64,000 nt of DNA from NCBI GenBank assembly GCA_951812665.1, contig CATOST010000036.1:124001-188000 (forward strand). Direction: 5' to 3'. Every line of letters starts with the position of its first letter. Position 1 is the first letter of the stretch. The DNA is from an uncultured Acidobacteriota bacterium (lineage in GTDB: Bacteria; Acidobacteriota; UBA6911; RPQK01; JAJDTT01). Shown here one piece after another: positions 9,116 to 17,765 of the stretch. The translations under genes were made by a program, and so were the position numbers. The notes under the pieces are model-generated. The model did no database searches. It saw only the letters and a list, made by a program, of their open reading frames with translations, and was not told where the DNA came from.

Positions 9116-10903
9116 ATGTTTCCAGGGACGTGGAGCCGGATTTTGATCCTGCCGGCTCTGACCTTCATGGTCCCGGCCATCACCGCCACGGCCCAACCGG
9201 AATGGGAAGCCGGCCCCGAGCAGTATGCGGTTAAAGTCAAGATCAACGTGACGGTCCCGATGCGGGACGGCGTCAATCTCTCCGCCGACATCTATCGTCC
9301 CGACGCGCCGGGGAAGTTTCCCTGCCTCTTGCTGCGGACCTACTGGGGCAACAATATCGGCCCGTTGAAGGTGCCCTGGGGCCTCTATTTCGCCCGCCGC
9401 GGTTACGGAGTCGCCCTGGTCGATGTGCGGGGGCGCTATGATGCCGAGGGCGTTTGGGAACCTTACGTGGATGAACCCCAAGACGGCTACGACACCCAGC
9501 AGTGGCTGGGACAGCAGGATTGGTGCAACGGCTCGGTGGGGACGTTCGGCCGCTCCTACGACGGCTTCACGGCTCTGATGTCGGCTCCCCTGGGCAGCCC
9601 CTATCTGAAATGCATGGTTCCGGCCTCCAACCAGCAGACCAACTTCGGCCATCTCTTCAACGACGGTGTTCCCCAACTGGGTGTGATCTTCATGGCCGGA
9701 GTGTTTCTCGCGGGCCATACGCTGCAGCCCAACATCTCCCGCTTCGCCCACGGAGAAGTGACCGTCAACTACGAGGAGGTGTTTCGGCGGCTCCCCCTCA
9801 TGACTGCCTTGGACGACTTGGCCGAGGGTTCGTACTACCAGGAGTGGCTGAGCCACTGGACCTATGACTCTTATTGGAAGTCCTATGGGGTCAAGGAGAA
9901 ATATGGCCGGATCACGGTTCCGGCCTATCTGATGAGCGGATGGTACGACAACCTGGTGCACGAAGCGTTTCGCAACTTCGAAGGCATGCGCAAGAAGGGC
10001 GGCTCGGAGACTGCAAGGAAAGGAACCAAGATCCTGGTGGGTCCCTGGGCTCACGGCGGCTATCGGATGGCAGACGGAAAAACCGTCACTTTTGGCGACG
10101 GACTCGATCTGCGGGAGGTCCACCTGAGATGGTACGACTATTGGTTGAAGGGGATCGAAAACGGGATCGACCGGGAAGCGCCGATACGCATCTTCGTGAT
10201 GGGGGACGACCGGTGGAGAGATGAACAGGAATGGCCCCTGGCCCGGACCCGGTGGACGGAGTACTACCTCTCCAGCGGCGGGAGATCCAACTCTCTTCAC
10301 GGAAACGGCCGGCTTTCTCCGCAACCGGATCCCACCACCACCACCACCGATTCCTACCACTACAATCCCCATGATCCAGTGCCGACTTTGGGAGGACAGA
10401 TCTCGACCCATGGTGATCTGAAGGGTCCGAGAGACCGCCGCCCGGTGCAGCGAAGAGACGATGTCCTGGTCTATACGAGCCCACCGCTGGACCGGGACAC
10501 GGAAGTCACGGGACCGGTCGAGTTGAAGCTGTACGCGACCTCAACCGCCAAGGACACGGATTTCACTGCAACGCTGACTGACGTCTATCCGGATGGGCGG
10601 GCCATCCATATCTGCGAAGGGATTCAGCGGGCTGCCTTCCGGGAGTCACTCGAGAACCCGAGTCTGATCGAACCGGGGAAGACCTATGAGTATCGCATCA
10701 GCCTCTGGGAGACCAGCACCGTCTTCAAAGCGGGTCACCGGATCAGGCTCGAGATCTCCAGCAGCAATTTCCCCCGATATGCGAGAAATCTGAATACGGG
10801 CAATCGCCTGGGCACCAGCGCCGAAACGAAAGTCGCGGAGCAGACCATCCACCATGACGGCCAGTACCCGTCGGCTCTGGTTCTTCCCATCATTCCTCGA
10901 TGA
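9116..10903 (+). CDS. CocE/NonD family (S15) hydrolase, copy 2
   Basis: A 595-residue paralogue of the hydrolase at 3971-5776. The ATG at 9116 is chosen over the longer open frame because TGGAGAAAAG directly precedes it and the product then has a signal peptide (ILILPALTFMVPAITATAQ). The catalytic features are the MRDGVNLSADIYRPDAPG entry strand, nucleophile elbow G-R-S-Y-D-G (Ser147), GWYDN and WAHGG. The C-terminal jelly-roll ends RLEISSSNFPRYARNLNTG. A His/Thr-rich linker with four consecutive Thr codons (10337-10348) precedes the jelly-roll. It is followed after 64 bp by an enolase-superfamily gene on the same strand, suggesting hydrolysis of an ester or amide whose acid part is then dehydrated or cyclised. 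Confidence 0.88.
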   Translation: MFPGTWSRILILPALTFMVPAITATAQPEWEAGPEQYAVKVKINVTVPMRDGVNLSADIYRPDAPGKFPCLLLRTYWGNNIGPLKVPWGLYFARRGYGVALVDVRGRYDAEGVWEPYVDEPQDGYDTQQWLGQQDWCNGSVGTFGRSYDGFTALMSAPLGSPYLKCMVPASNQQTNFGHLFNDGVPQLGVIFMAGVFLAGHTLQPNISRFAHGEVTVNYEEVFRRLPLMTALDDLAEGSYYQEWLSHWTYDSYWKSYGVKEKYGRITVPAYLMSGWYDNLVHEAFRNFEGMRKKGGSETARKGTKILVGPWAHGGYRMADGKTVTFGDGLDLREVHLRWYDYWLKGIENGIDREAPIRIFVMGDDRWRDEQEWPLARTRWTEYYLSSGGRSNSLHGNGRLSPQPDPTTTTTDSYHYNPHDPVPTLGGQISTHGDLKGPRDRRPVQRRDDVLVYTSPPLDRDTEVTGPVELKLYATSTAKDTDFTATLTDVYPDGRAIHICEGIQRAAFRESLENPSLIEPGKTYEYRISLWETSTVFKAGHRIRLEISSSNFPRYARNLNTGNRLGTSAETKVAEQTIHHDGQYPSALVLPIIPR

Positions 10904-10967
10904 ACAAGGCGGTCGACCGGTGGGAATTGGCGGTACCGGTCAAGTCAGTTCCTGAAAGGACACCGGT

Positions 10968-12140
10968 TTGAAAATCAGCGACATCAAGACGACCTTCTTG
11001 AATCTTCCCCACCGGGAGCCAGAGTTCGTGTCCACCGGTTATCGCTTGGGGACGACCGAGATTCTCATCGAAGTGGAGACCGACGAAGGCATCACGGGGT
11101 TGGGAGAGTGCATCTGCCGGCCCAATTCACAAGTCATCGAAGCCGCCATCCTGTCCGCCAAGCCGTTTCTGCTGGGACGGGATCCCAGAAACATCGAGCG
11201 CATTCTCAATGATCTGAGGAGCCTCGGGAACTGGAGCTTTTTCGAACGCGTCGGCAACGTGATGATGGGAGGAATCGAAACCGCCCTCTGGGACATCCTG
11301 GGGAAAGCGTCCGGCCAGCCACTCTACTTCCTGCTCGGGGGGTTGCTGCGGGAGCGCATCCCCATCTTCTACTATCTTCTCCGCTTCCCCCTGGACGAAA
11401 TGGTCCGGAGGGCCAAGCAAGCGGTTTCCGAGGGCTACCGGACCATCTTCTTCAAGGTCGGGGGCGATCTGAACGGCGACATCGCTGCCATTGAAGCGGT
11501 CCGTGACGCCGTCGGAACCAACGCCAACATCCGGGTGGACGCCAACGAGTCCTGGACCCCCGGTACCGCGATCCGTTTCATCAAACAGGTGGAGAAGTTC
11601 GATCTCGAGTGGGTCGAAGAGCCGGTGATCATCAACGATCTGAACGCCCTGGCCCACGTCCGGCGTTCGGTCAACACTCCCATCGCCGCCAATCAGTCGT
11701 CCTGGACCCTGTATGACGCCAAACGAATCCTGCAGGCCAATGCGGCCGACGTTCTGGTCATCGATCAATGGCAGATGGGCGGGTTGCTCTCCTACAAGAA
11801 GACGGCGGCGTTGGCCGAAGCCTACGGCGTCGGGGTCAATCATCATTCCTGGGGAGAATCCAGCGTCGGCCACTTCGCGGGCTTCCATGTGGCCGCCTCC
11901 AGCCCCAACTTCCTCTATGCGAATCAGAGCTATCTCTCGATGCGGGAGGACGATATCATCCAGGGAGGACCACCCAGGGTCGAGCAGGGCTGCGTCCGGA
12001 TTCCACACGGTCCCGGGATCGGAGTTGAGCTGGACCGGGAGGCGGTAGGAAAGGCTGCCGAGCGTTATCGGCGTGACGGGCCCTACGCGGCCCGCGAAGG
12101 GCGTGACGACCTTCCGGTCACGCTCATTCCTCAGATGTAG
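10968..12140 (+). CDS. Enolase-superfamily protein (mandelate racemase/muconate lactonizing type) with altered third metal ligand
   Basis: 390 residues; TTG start with AAAGGA 8 nt upstream. The N-terminal capping domain (TDEGITGLGECICR) is followed by a (beta/alpha)7-beta barrel. Metal ligands one and two are visible at Asp191 (RVDAN) and Glu217 (VEEP). Where MLE-type enzymes have A-D-E-S and MR-type have G-E, this protein has A-N-Q-S (Asn242-Gln243), so the usual third acidic ligand is an amide. A His pair sits at 292-293 (NHHSWGE) and a single barrel Lys in FFKVGG. It is probably a dehydratase, racemase or cycloisomerase of an organic acid; the substrate is unknown. It heads a set with the small membrane protein and the SSS symporter. 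Confidence 0.8.
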   Translation: MKISDIKTTFLNLPHREPEFVSTGYRLGTTEILIEVETDEGITGLGECICRPNSQVIEAAILSAKPFLLGRDPRNIERILNDLRSLGNWSFFERVGNVMMGGIETALWDILGKASGQPLYFLLGGLLRERIPIFYYLLRFPLDEMVRRAKQAVSEGYRTIFFKVGGDLNGDIAAIEAVRDAVGTNANIRVDANESWTPGTAIRFIKQVEKFDLEWVEEPVIINDLNALAHVRRSVNTPIAANQSSWTLYDAKRILQANAADVLVIDQWQMGGLLSYKKTAALAEAYGVGVNHHSWGESSVGHFAGFHVAASSPNFLYANQSYLSMREDDIIQGGPPRVEQGCVRIPHGPGIGVELDREAVGKAAERYRRDGPYAAREGRDDLPVTLIPQM

Positions 12141-12149
12141 GTTCGACTC

Positions 12150-12314
12150 ATGGACAAAGCCGGCCGCCAAGGCGACTCTTCGGTGAACTTGGCTCAACTG
12201 GATCGGAACGAGCCCTCCTGGCGGAGTGCCGTTATCGGCTTCATCCTCATATTCCTGGGAGTGGGCCTCTTCTATATTTCCTGGATCCTTCTGTTTCACC
12301 TGGTTTCTCCATGA
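12150..12314 (+). CDS. Small one-TM membrane protein coupled to the following SSS symporter
   Basis: 54 codons, too short for common length filters. The product has a polar N-terminus (MDKAGRQGDSSVNLAQLDRN) and one strongly hydrophobic helix at about residues 27-51 (AVIGFILIFLGVGLFYISWI). Its stop overlaps the start of the SSS transporter in the sequence ATGA (12311-12314), and it begins 9 bp after the enolase-type gene. The same arrangement recurs at 31256-31591/31588. Small membrane partners of SSS symporters are known (DUF4212 and DUF3311 types), but I cannot assign this one to either family. A role as accessory subunit is inferred. There is no strong ribosome site. Confidence 0.7.
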   Translation: MDKAGRQGDSSVNLAQLDRNEPSWRSAVIGFILIFLGVGLFYISWILLFHLVSP

Positions 12315-13774
12315 ACGAGATCCTCTGGCCTCTGGTCGCCGTCTATCTGCTGGTCGTGGTGGGGATCGGCGTCTGGAGCGCGAAGCGGCGCGTGACGACC
12401 TATGAGGACATGACCGTCGCCGGGCGAAGCGTGGGTCCCTGGCTGATCGCCTGTTCGGTGGCCGCCACCTGGATCAACGGCGTCACCCTGATCACCATTA
12501 CCGGTTTCGGCAAGAGCTTCGGTCTCAGTTCCTATTGGCACACCAGCGCCGTCGGAATTGGCACCTTGTGGATCGGAATCTTTCTCATTCCCCGAATGTG
12601 GAAGCTCCGGGTCATCACCACTCCTCAGATCCTGGAGCGCTTCTTCGGTCCGACGCATCGCCTGGTGGCGCTGTTCGTGGCGATGCTGCGGGATTTCGGC
12701 GCCACGGCGGGCACCATCGGCGCCACCGCCATCGTGACTTCGTCGGCGCTCGATATCAGCATCTTCACCGCCCTCGTGCTGACTTATTTCATCACCGTTC
12801 TCTACGTGGCGCTGGGCGGGATGTGGGCAGTGCTGCTCACCGATACGATCCAGTTCTTCATCATCGTGCTCGGCACGGTGCTGCTTCTGGTCCTGTCCAT
12901 TGTGAATCTGGGCGGTCTGGGGGCAATGGTGGAGAAGGTCGACGAGCCGGCTCTGTTCTCCTTCACGGGCAACTTCGATGCGTTGGAGATCCTGGGCTGG
13001 TTCTCCATGGGCTTCTTCCTGGCCTGCGGGTACCAAAGTCTCGCGCAGAGAGCCTTTTCGGCATCCAGCGCCGAGGTGGCGCGCCGAGGGTTCATCTACG
13101 GCGGGTTCCTGACCATATTGTGGTACATCATTCCGGCCTTGCTGGGGTTGGTCGGAATCGCTTTCTTTGGCAAGGACGTCGAAGCCGACCAGGTCTTTTT
13201 GAGCCTTTCGGGTCAGTTGGCGGGGCCATATCTGGGAAGCATAATTTTCATCGCCATCCTGAGCGCCAACATGTCGACCTTGAGTTCCACCATCGGGACC
13301 ATGGGATCGAACGTGACCGTGGACATCTATCAGAGGTTCATCGATCCCCAGGCCGGCGCGTCGCGGATGCTCCTGGTGTCCCGATTGAGTATTTTGCTGA
13401 CCGCGGTTCTCGCCTGCGTCACCTACTACTATATTCCGCTGCTGCTGGAGCTTTTCTTTGCCGGGGGCCGGCTGGTGGCGGGCTCGCTGTCGCCGGTATT
13501 GATCGCCGTCCTGCTCTTCCCGTCGATGCGCAAGAAAACCCGGACGGTGTTGGCTGCGTTGACGGTCAGCGCAGTAGCGGTCATCGTCTCTCAGGCCGTC
13601 ATGCCCCGGGAACTCAAGGAGGGAGCCAGCTTTTTCATCTGGGTGTTCGATCCGGTGCTGATTGGCGTTTTGATATCAACCGTGGTCCTGGTGGTCGGCA
13701 AGCGGCTGGAGAGGAGCGGCGACTTGGAGCGGCGGCTTCCAGCCGCCGACCCTGGAGCGAAGCGGAGCTCCTGA
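12311..13774 (+). CDS. Sodium:solute symporter (SSS family)
   Basis: 487 residues with about 13 hydrophobic segments. SSS signatures include the early W-x-A-K-R-R-V-T-T-Y-E-D-M-T-V-A-G-R loop, the unwound TM1 (AATWINGVTLITITGFG) and LSANMSTLSSTIGTMGSNVTVDIYQRF in the TM8 region, where the sodium-site Ser/Thr lie. It should import an organic anion, sugar or amino compound with sodium; the neighbouring enolase-type enzyme suggests an organic acid. It starts within the ATGA overlap with the small membrane protein. The last 15 or so codons (LERRLPAADPGAKRSS) are encoded by a dispersed hairpin repeat, so the C-terminus has been extended by the repeat. Confidence 0.88.
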   Translation: MNEILWPLVAVYLLVVVGIGVWSAKRRVTTYEDMTVAGRSVGPWLIACSVAATWINGVTLITITGFGKSFGLSSYWHTSAVGIGTLWIGIFLIPRMWKLRVITTPQILERFFGPTHRLVALFVAMLRDFGATAGTIGATAIVTSSALDISIFTALVLTYFITVLYVALGGMWAVLLTDTIQFFIIVLGTVLLLVLSIVNLGGLGAMVEKVDEPALFSFTGNFDALEILGWFSMGFFLACGYQSLAQRAFSASSAEVARRGFIYGGFLTILWYIIPALLGLVGIAFFGKDVEADQVFLSLSGQLAGPYLGSIIFIAILSANMSTLSSTIGTMGSNVTVDIYQRFIDPQAGASRMLLVSRLSILLTAVLACVTYYYIPLLLELFFAGGRLVAGSLSPVLIAVLLFPSMRKKTRTVLAALTVSAVAVIVSQAVMPRELKEGASFFIWVFDPVLIGVLISTVVLVVGKRLERSGDLERRLPAADPGAKRSS

Positions 13775-13800
13775 GCGGCAGCTTCCTGCCGCCGACCTCC
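13730..13800. repeat. Two tandem copies of the GGCGG...CCGCC hairpin repeat
   Basis: Cores GGAGCGGCGGCTTCC-AGCCGCCG (from about 13733) and GAGCGGCAGCTTCC-TGCCGCCG (from about 13773) match the element at 8944-8973. The first copy lies inside the 3' end of the symporter gene and supplies its last codons; the second follows the stop. Confidence 0.6.
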
Positions 13801-13878
13801 GGTGAAGGGGCAACAAAAAAGGACATGGCGACTGAAAAGCGCGCCTCCGGATAGTTTGTTTTTTGGAGGAGAGAAAAA

Positions 13879-14784
13879 ATGCCGTATCGGCTGGCCCGTC
13901 TCAGAGGATATGTTCCCTGGCTCCTGTTCGTGATCGGGACCGCAGGCTGTTCCGTTTCGGACCCGGCCGAGGTGACGAAAGAGCCGTCGCCGCCGACTGA
14001 CGGACTAAGCGAGGCCCTGAGTTTTCATGCCTCCTTTGACCACGGACCCACCGCCGATTTCGCCCGTGGCGATGCGCAGATCTACACCGCGCCCAAGTAC
14101 GACCAACTCGACCAGGCGTCGCCCGGCATCGGCGACCCTGACATCTCCATCGAAAACAACGCGGGCCGCGTTGGAAGCGCACTCAAATTCAACCGGAGCT
14201 ACAAACGCGCCCTGTTCTACAGGTCAGAGAAGAACCTGGCCTATTCGACCGAAAACTGGGTCGGCACCATCTCCTTCTGGCTCAATCTGAATCCGGATGA
14301 AGATCTGGAGCCCGGCTATTGCGACCCGATCCAGGTGACGGACAGCGCCTACAACGACGCTGCGATCTGGGTGGACTTCAGCCAGGACCCGCCGCGGGAC
14401 TTCAGACTGGGAGTCTTCGGGGATCTCGAGGTCTGGAATCCCCAGAAAGTCTCCCCAAATGACAACCCCGATTTCATGAACCGGCTGGTTGCGGTCACCC
14501 GTCCTCCCTTCAAGCGCGGCAGTTGGACCCAAGTCGTGATCACCTACGCCGGCCTGAACAGTGAGGCCGGCGGCACGGCCCGGCTCTATCTCGACGGTCG
14601 GTTACAGGGCACCGCCGAAGGCATACAGGAACCGTTCACCTGGGACCTGCCCCGCAGCACGATCCGGTTGGGGATCAACTACGTCGGCCTGTTCGATGAG
14701 TTGGCGATTTTTGACAGAGCCCTCGGTGACGAAGAAGTCCGGATCCTCCATCAGCTCGAGGGTGGCGTGGCGGCGCTCTACTAA
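13879..14784 (+). CDS. LamG/concanavalin-like lipoprotein
   Basis: 301 residues. The N-terminus is a lipoprotein signal with the candidate lipobox T-A-G-C (Cys24). The mature part is a single LamG/ConA-like beta-sandwich: LSFHASFDHGPTADFARG, the GTISFWLNLNPDEDL strand pair, LYLDGRLQGTAEG, and the closing IRLGINYVGLFDELAIFDRALGDEEV, the usual LamG C-terminal signature. Such domains bind carbohydrates or other surface ligands. A strong GGAGGAGAG site precedes the ATG. The last codons overlap by 4 bp, tail to tail, with the enolase-type gene on the other strand. Confidence 0.78.
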   Translation: MPYRLARLRGYVPWLLFVIGTAGCSVSDPAEVTKEPSPPTDGLSEALSFHASFDHGPTADFARGDAQIYTAPKYDQLDQASPGIGDPDISIENNAGRVGSALKFNRSYKRALFYRSEKNLAYSTENWVGTISFWLNLNPDEDLEPGYCDPIQVTDSAYNDAAIWVDFSQDPPRDFRLGVFGDLEVWNPQKVSPNDNPDFMNRLVAVTRPPFKRGSWTQVVITYAGLNSEAGGTARLYLDGRLQGTAEGIQEPFTWDLPRSTIRLGINYVGLFDELAIFDRALGDEEVRILHQLEGGVAALY

Positions 14785-15926
14785 ATCGAAGAAGGCGTCA
14801 ACTGCATTCCACCGGTAAACCGGGCGATCCCGTCCGGATTCCACTCCAGGCCCATTCCCGGACCGTCCGGAATCGGAATCATCCCGTTTTCATCGGGATG
14901 AATGGGGACGGCCAACAACTCTTCGATGTAGGGTGCCGGCGTAATGTATTCGACCCAGCGTGCACAGGGGACGGCGGCGACGAGTTGAAGATCGGCTGCC
15001 AGGCCGACCGCCGTATTCCAGCCGTGAGGAACGAAACGGATCGAGTGATCGTCCGCATATCGGGCAATGCGAATTTCCTCGCTGATCCCTCCGACTTTGG
15101 TGACGTCGGGCTGGATGTAGTCCACGGCTCTCCGTTCGATCCATTCGATAAACGACTGTCGCCGCGTGAAGACTTCACAGCCGGAAATGGGCAGCGGCGC
15201 ATTTTCGGTCAATGCCACGTAGCCGTTCAGGTCATCCGGCCGTAGCGGCTCTTCAAACCAGGCAATCCCGTAGTCAGCGAGCATCTGCGCGGTCTGCAGT
15301 CCCCACTTGTAGCCATGCGGCCAGAAGGCATCCGAACCTCCGGCGTCCACCATCAGTTCGATCTCAGGACCCACCGTTTCGCGCGCGGCCCTGACGATGG
15401 CTTCATCGGTCTGCCGGTCGCGACGGCCGAACGGGCCCCACCCGATCTTGAAGGCCCGGAATCCCCGGCTGAGCCCGTCTTCCAGTGAGGCTCGCAGTAT
15501 TTCGGGTTCATCCATCAGCAGGGAACCGTATGGTTTGACGTGATCGCGGTAGCGGCCTCCCAGCAGCCGGCTGACGGGTTGGCCGGTGACCTTCCCGAGA
15601 ATGTCCCAGAGCGCGATGTCGATGCCCGAGATGGCATGGGTGACGGCCCCGCCGCGGCCCTGCCAGAAGGTCTGCTGGTGGCAAGTCTCGGTCGTCGCCG
15701 CCGGATCCAGGGCGGAGGCGCCGATCAGGAACGGCCGCATCACTTCGATGGCGCCCCGGATCAGCCGTTCCGAGGTGAATACGCTGCCCACCCCGGTCAC
15801 GCCTTCATCGGTAATGACCTCGACCAGCGTGTGCAGGTTGTTCTCGAGATCGGAAAACTTGTCATCCCATCCGCCATCGGGAGTTTCGCCGCGGAGCGGC
15901 AGCAGACGGATGTCCTGAATCTTCAT
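14781..15926 (-). CDS. Mandelate racemase/muconate lactonizing-type enzyme (likely acid-sugar dehydratase)
   Basis: 381 residues of the enolase superfamily, MR subgroup. The capping domain includes ITDEGVTGVGSVFTSE. The barrel carries FKIGWG (catalytic Lys), metal ligands Asp in MVDAGG, Glu in WFEEPL and Glu in SGCE, and a catalytic His in FVPHGWNT. All three acidic ligands are present, unlike the paralogue at 10968-12140. The pattern resembles sugar-acid dehydratases such as galactonate or gluconate types, but the substrate cannot be fixed. It lies downstream of the hydantoinase genes on the same strand (93-bp gap), so it may be cotranscribed with them. Confidence 0.85.
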   Translation of the reverse strand: MKIQDIRLLPLRGETPDGGWDDKFSDLENNLHTLVEVITDEGVTGVGSVFTSERLIRGAIEVMRPFLIGASALDPAATTETCHQQTFWQGRGGAVTHAISGIDIALWDILGKVTGQPVSRLLGGRYRDHVKPYGSLLMDEPEILRASLEDGLSRGFRAFKIGWGPFGRRDRQTDEAIVRAARETVGPEIELMVDAGGSDAFWPHGYKWGLQTAQMLADYGIAWFEEPLRPDDLNGYVALTENAPLPISGCEVFTRRQSFIEWIERRAVDYIQPDVTKVGGISEEIRIARYADDHSIRFVPHGWNTAVGLAADLQLVAAVPCARWVEYITPAPYIEELLAVPIHPDENGMIPIPDGPGMGLEWNPDGIARFTGGMQLTPSSI

Positions 15927-16019
15927 TGGTACCCCAACCCGTGGACTGGTGGACAGGATGCGTCTATCGGCTGTCGCCGAGACAGTGCAGCTTGAAGATT
16001 GAAGAGGTGATTTACCACG

Positions 16020-17765
16020 TCACACTTCGTGCCCGGTGACTACCGGCTCATTGCGGAGCTGGCGACGCCGGACTTCGGTGGCCTCGGGGTCCACGGACAG
16101 ATCGTCGTCGATAATCACGCCGTAGTCATCGCGAGCCGCTTGGATCGACACTTTCTCGTTCCGGACGTCCAGCTGAACGGCCTCCGGGGGCCGTTCAAGG
16201 GGTTCACCCCAGCCACCGCCCCCAGGCTGCCGATGGTAGAGAACGTCGCCTTCCTTCAAGGTGCTCGAAATCATGACGGGAAGGACTTCCTGGTCTTCCT
16301 CCCGGGTCAGAACGGTGAGGGAACCGGTTCCAGGTTTCCCCGAGTAGAGTCCATAAGGCAGGTGATCGCGCCGGTCGGAACGGATGGCCAAATGGGTCTC
16401 GCCCTCCAACAGCTCCCATTCCCGTTCGACGGCCAAGCCGCCGCGGTACCTTCCGGCGCCTCCCGAGTCTCCCACCAGGCCGTAGCGCCGGATGCGGAGC
16501 GGGTACTCGGTCTCGGCGTGCTCTACGGGTATGTTGCTGGCGACGTTGATGGGATTGCAGAGGCCGTCGTTGCCGTCGCGGTCGGGACGGCCGCCCCAGG
16601 TTCCGGTCATCAGTTCGTAGTAGACATAGGGCGACCGGTCCTTTCGCAACCCCCCGATCACCACCAGCGTGTTGCCCCCTTCACCGGCTGCCAGGATCCG
16701 GTCGGGCAGCAGACCGGCCAGCGCGCCGAAGATCGTATCCACCATGCGAAACCCGGTCACTCCGCGCATCGAGGAGGCGCCGGGCATGACCACGTTCACC
16801 ACGGTGCCGGGCTCGGTGATGATGTTCAGGGGCTTGAACATGCCGGCGGTATTGGGCACTTCCTCCCGCATGGCGCAGCGGACACAGACGGCTACGGCGC
16901 CTTCAGTGAAGGAGAGCGTGCTGTTGAGTGCTCCGCGGACCTGCGGATCGGTGCCGGTGAAGTCGGCAGTCAGGGAATCGCCTTCCACAGTGATCTTCAC
17001 CTGCAGGCGCACCCTCGGCCCGCCGACGCCATCGCTGTCCATGTAGTCGGTGAAGGTGTTGCTGCCGTCGGGCCAGGCGGCGATCTCGGCCCGCATCAGG
17101 CGCTCCGTGTAGGCGATGAGATCGTCGGCACAATCGGCAAATGTCTCGGGACCGTGGCGCTCCATGAGCGACTGGACGGCGCGAGCGCCGATATTGCAGG
17201 CGGCGACCTGGGCCCGGAGGTCCCCGATGGTCTGTTCGGGCACCCGGACGTTGGTTCGCATCAACTCGAAGATCGCCACGTCGGGTTCGCCCTGGTGGAA
17301 GAGTTTGAGCCAGGGGATGCGGAAGCCTTCCTGAAAAATCTCCGTATTGTCACACGCCGAGCTTCCGGGCAGACGTCCTCCCAGATCGAGGTGATGGGCC
17401 GTACTGACGGCAAAGGAGACTCGACGGCCCTCTATGAATATGGGCTTGACGACATAGATGTCGGGGATGTGCATGCCTCCGCCGAAAGGATCGTTCATGA
17501 TGAAAACGTCCTCCGGCTCCATGGCGTCGCCGTACTTTTCCAGCAGCGTCTCCATGGCGTGGGGGACCGATCCCAGATGCAGGGGGATCGTCACCCCCTG
17601 CGCGATCATCTCGCCGTGGGCGTTGCAGAGTGAGGTGGAGTAGTCGAGACAGTCCCGGACGATCGTGGAGTAAGCGGTCCGATAGAGCGCCAGCGACATT
17701 TCGTCGGCGGCCGACGAGAGGGCGTTCTGAATGATTTCACGAGTGATGGGATCGATTTCAGCCAT
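16020..17765 (-). CDS. Hydantoinase B/oxoprolinase family subunit
   Basis: 581 residues of the HyuB family. Recognisable blocks are DPITREIIQNAL, the conserved ERDCLDYS-like VRDCLDYSTSLCN, FIMNDPFGGGMHIPD, the HHLDLGGRLPGSS metal-site region and the C-terminal GSGGAG-like DSGGAGRYRGGLAVEREWE. With HyuA it forms an ATP-dependent cyclic amidase (N-methylhydantoinase, 5-oxoprolinase or acetophenone carboxylase type). The start overlaps the 3' end of hyuA by 8 bp, so translation is coupled. Confidence 0.92.
   Translation of the reverse strand: MAEIDPITREIIQNALSSAADEMSLALYRTAYSTIVRDCLDYSTSLCNAHGEMIAQGVTIPLHLGSVPHAMETLLEKYGDAMEPEDVFIMNDPFGGGMHIPDIYVVKPIFIEGRRVSFAVSTAHHLDLGGRLPGSSACDNTEIFQEGFRIPWLKLFHQGEPDVAIFELMRTNVRVPEQTIGDLRAQVAACNIGARAVQSLMERHGPETFADCADDLIAYTERLMRAEIAAWPDGSNTFTDYMDSDGVGGPRVRLQVKITVEGDSLTADFTGTDPQVRGALNSTLSFTEGAVAVCVRCAMREEVPNTAGMFKPLNIITEPGTVVNVVMPGASSMRGVTGFRMVDTIFGALAGLLPDRILAAGEGGNTLVVIGGLRKDRSPYVYYELMTGTWGGRPDRDGNDGLCNPINVASNIPVEHAETEYPLRIRRYGLVGDSGGAGRYRGGLAVEREWELLEGETHLAIRSDRRDHLPYGLYSGKPGTGSLTVLTREEDQEVLPVMISSTLKEGDVLYHRQPGGGGWGEPLERPPEAVQLDVRNEKVSIQAARDDYGVIIDDDLSVDPEATEVRRRQLRNEPVVTGHEV

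Noticed and set aside
13801..13878. Possible rho-independent terminator with A and T runs before the LamG gene
   Set aside because: The hairpin is separated from the T-run and the run is directly followed by the LamG ribosome site.
16029..17633. 534-codon plus-strand open frame across hyuB
   Set aside because: Mirror of a well-conserved HyuB gene; product is His/Gly-rich with no recognisable domain.
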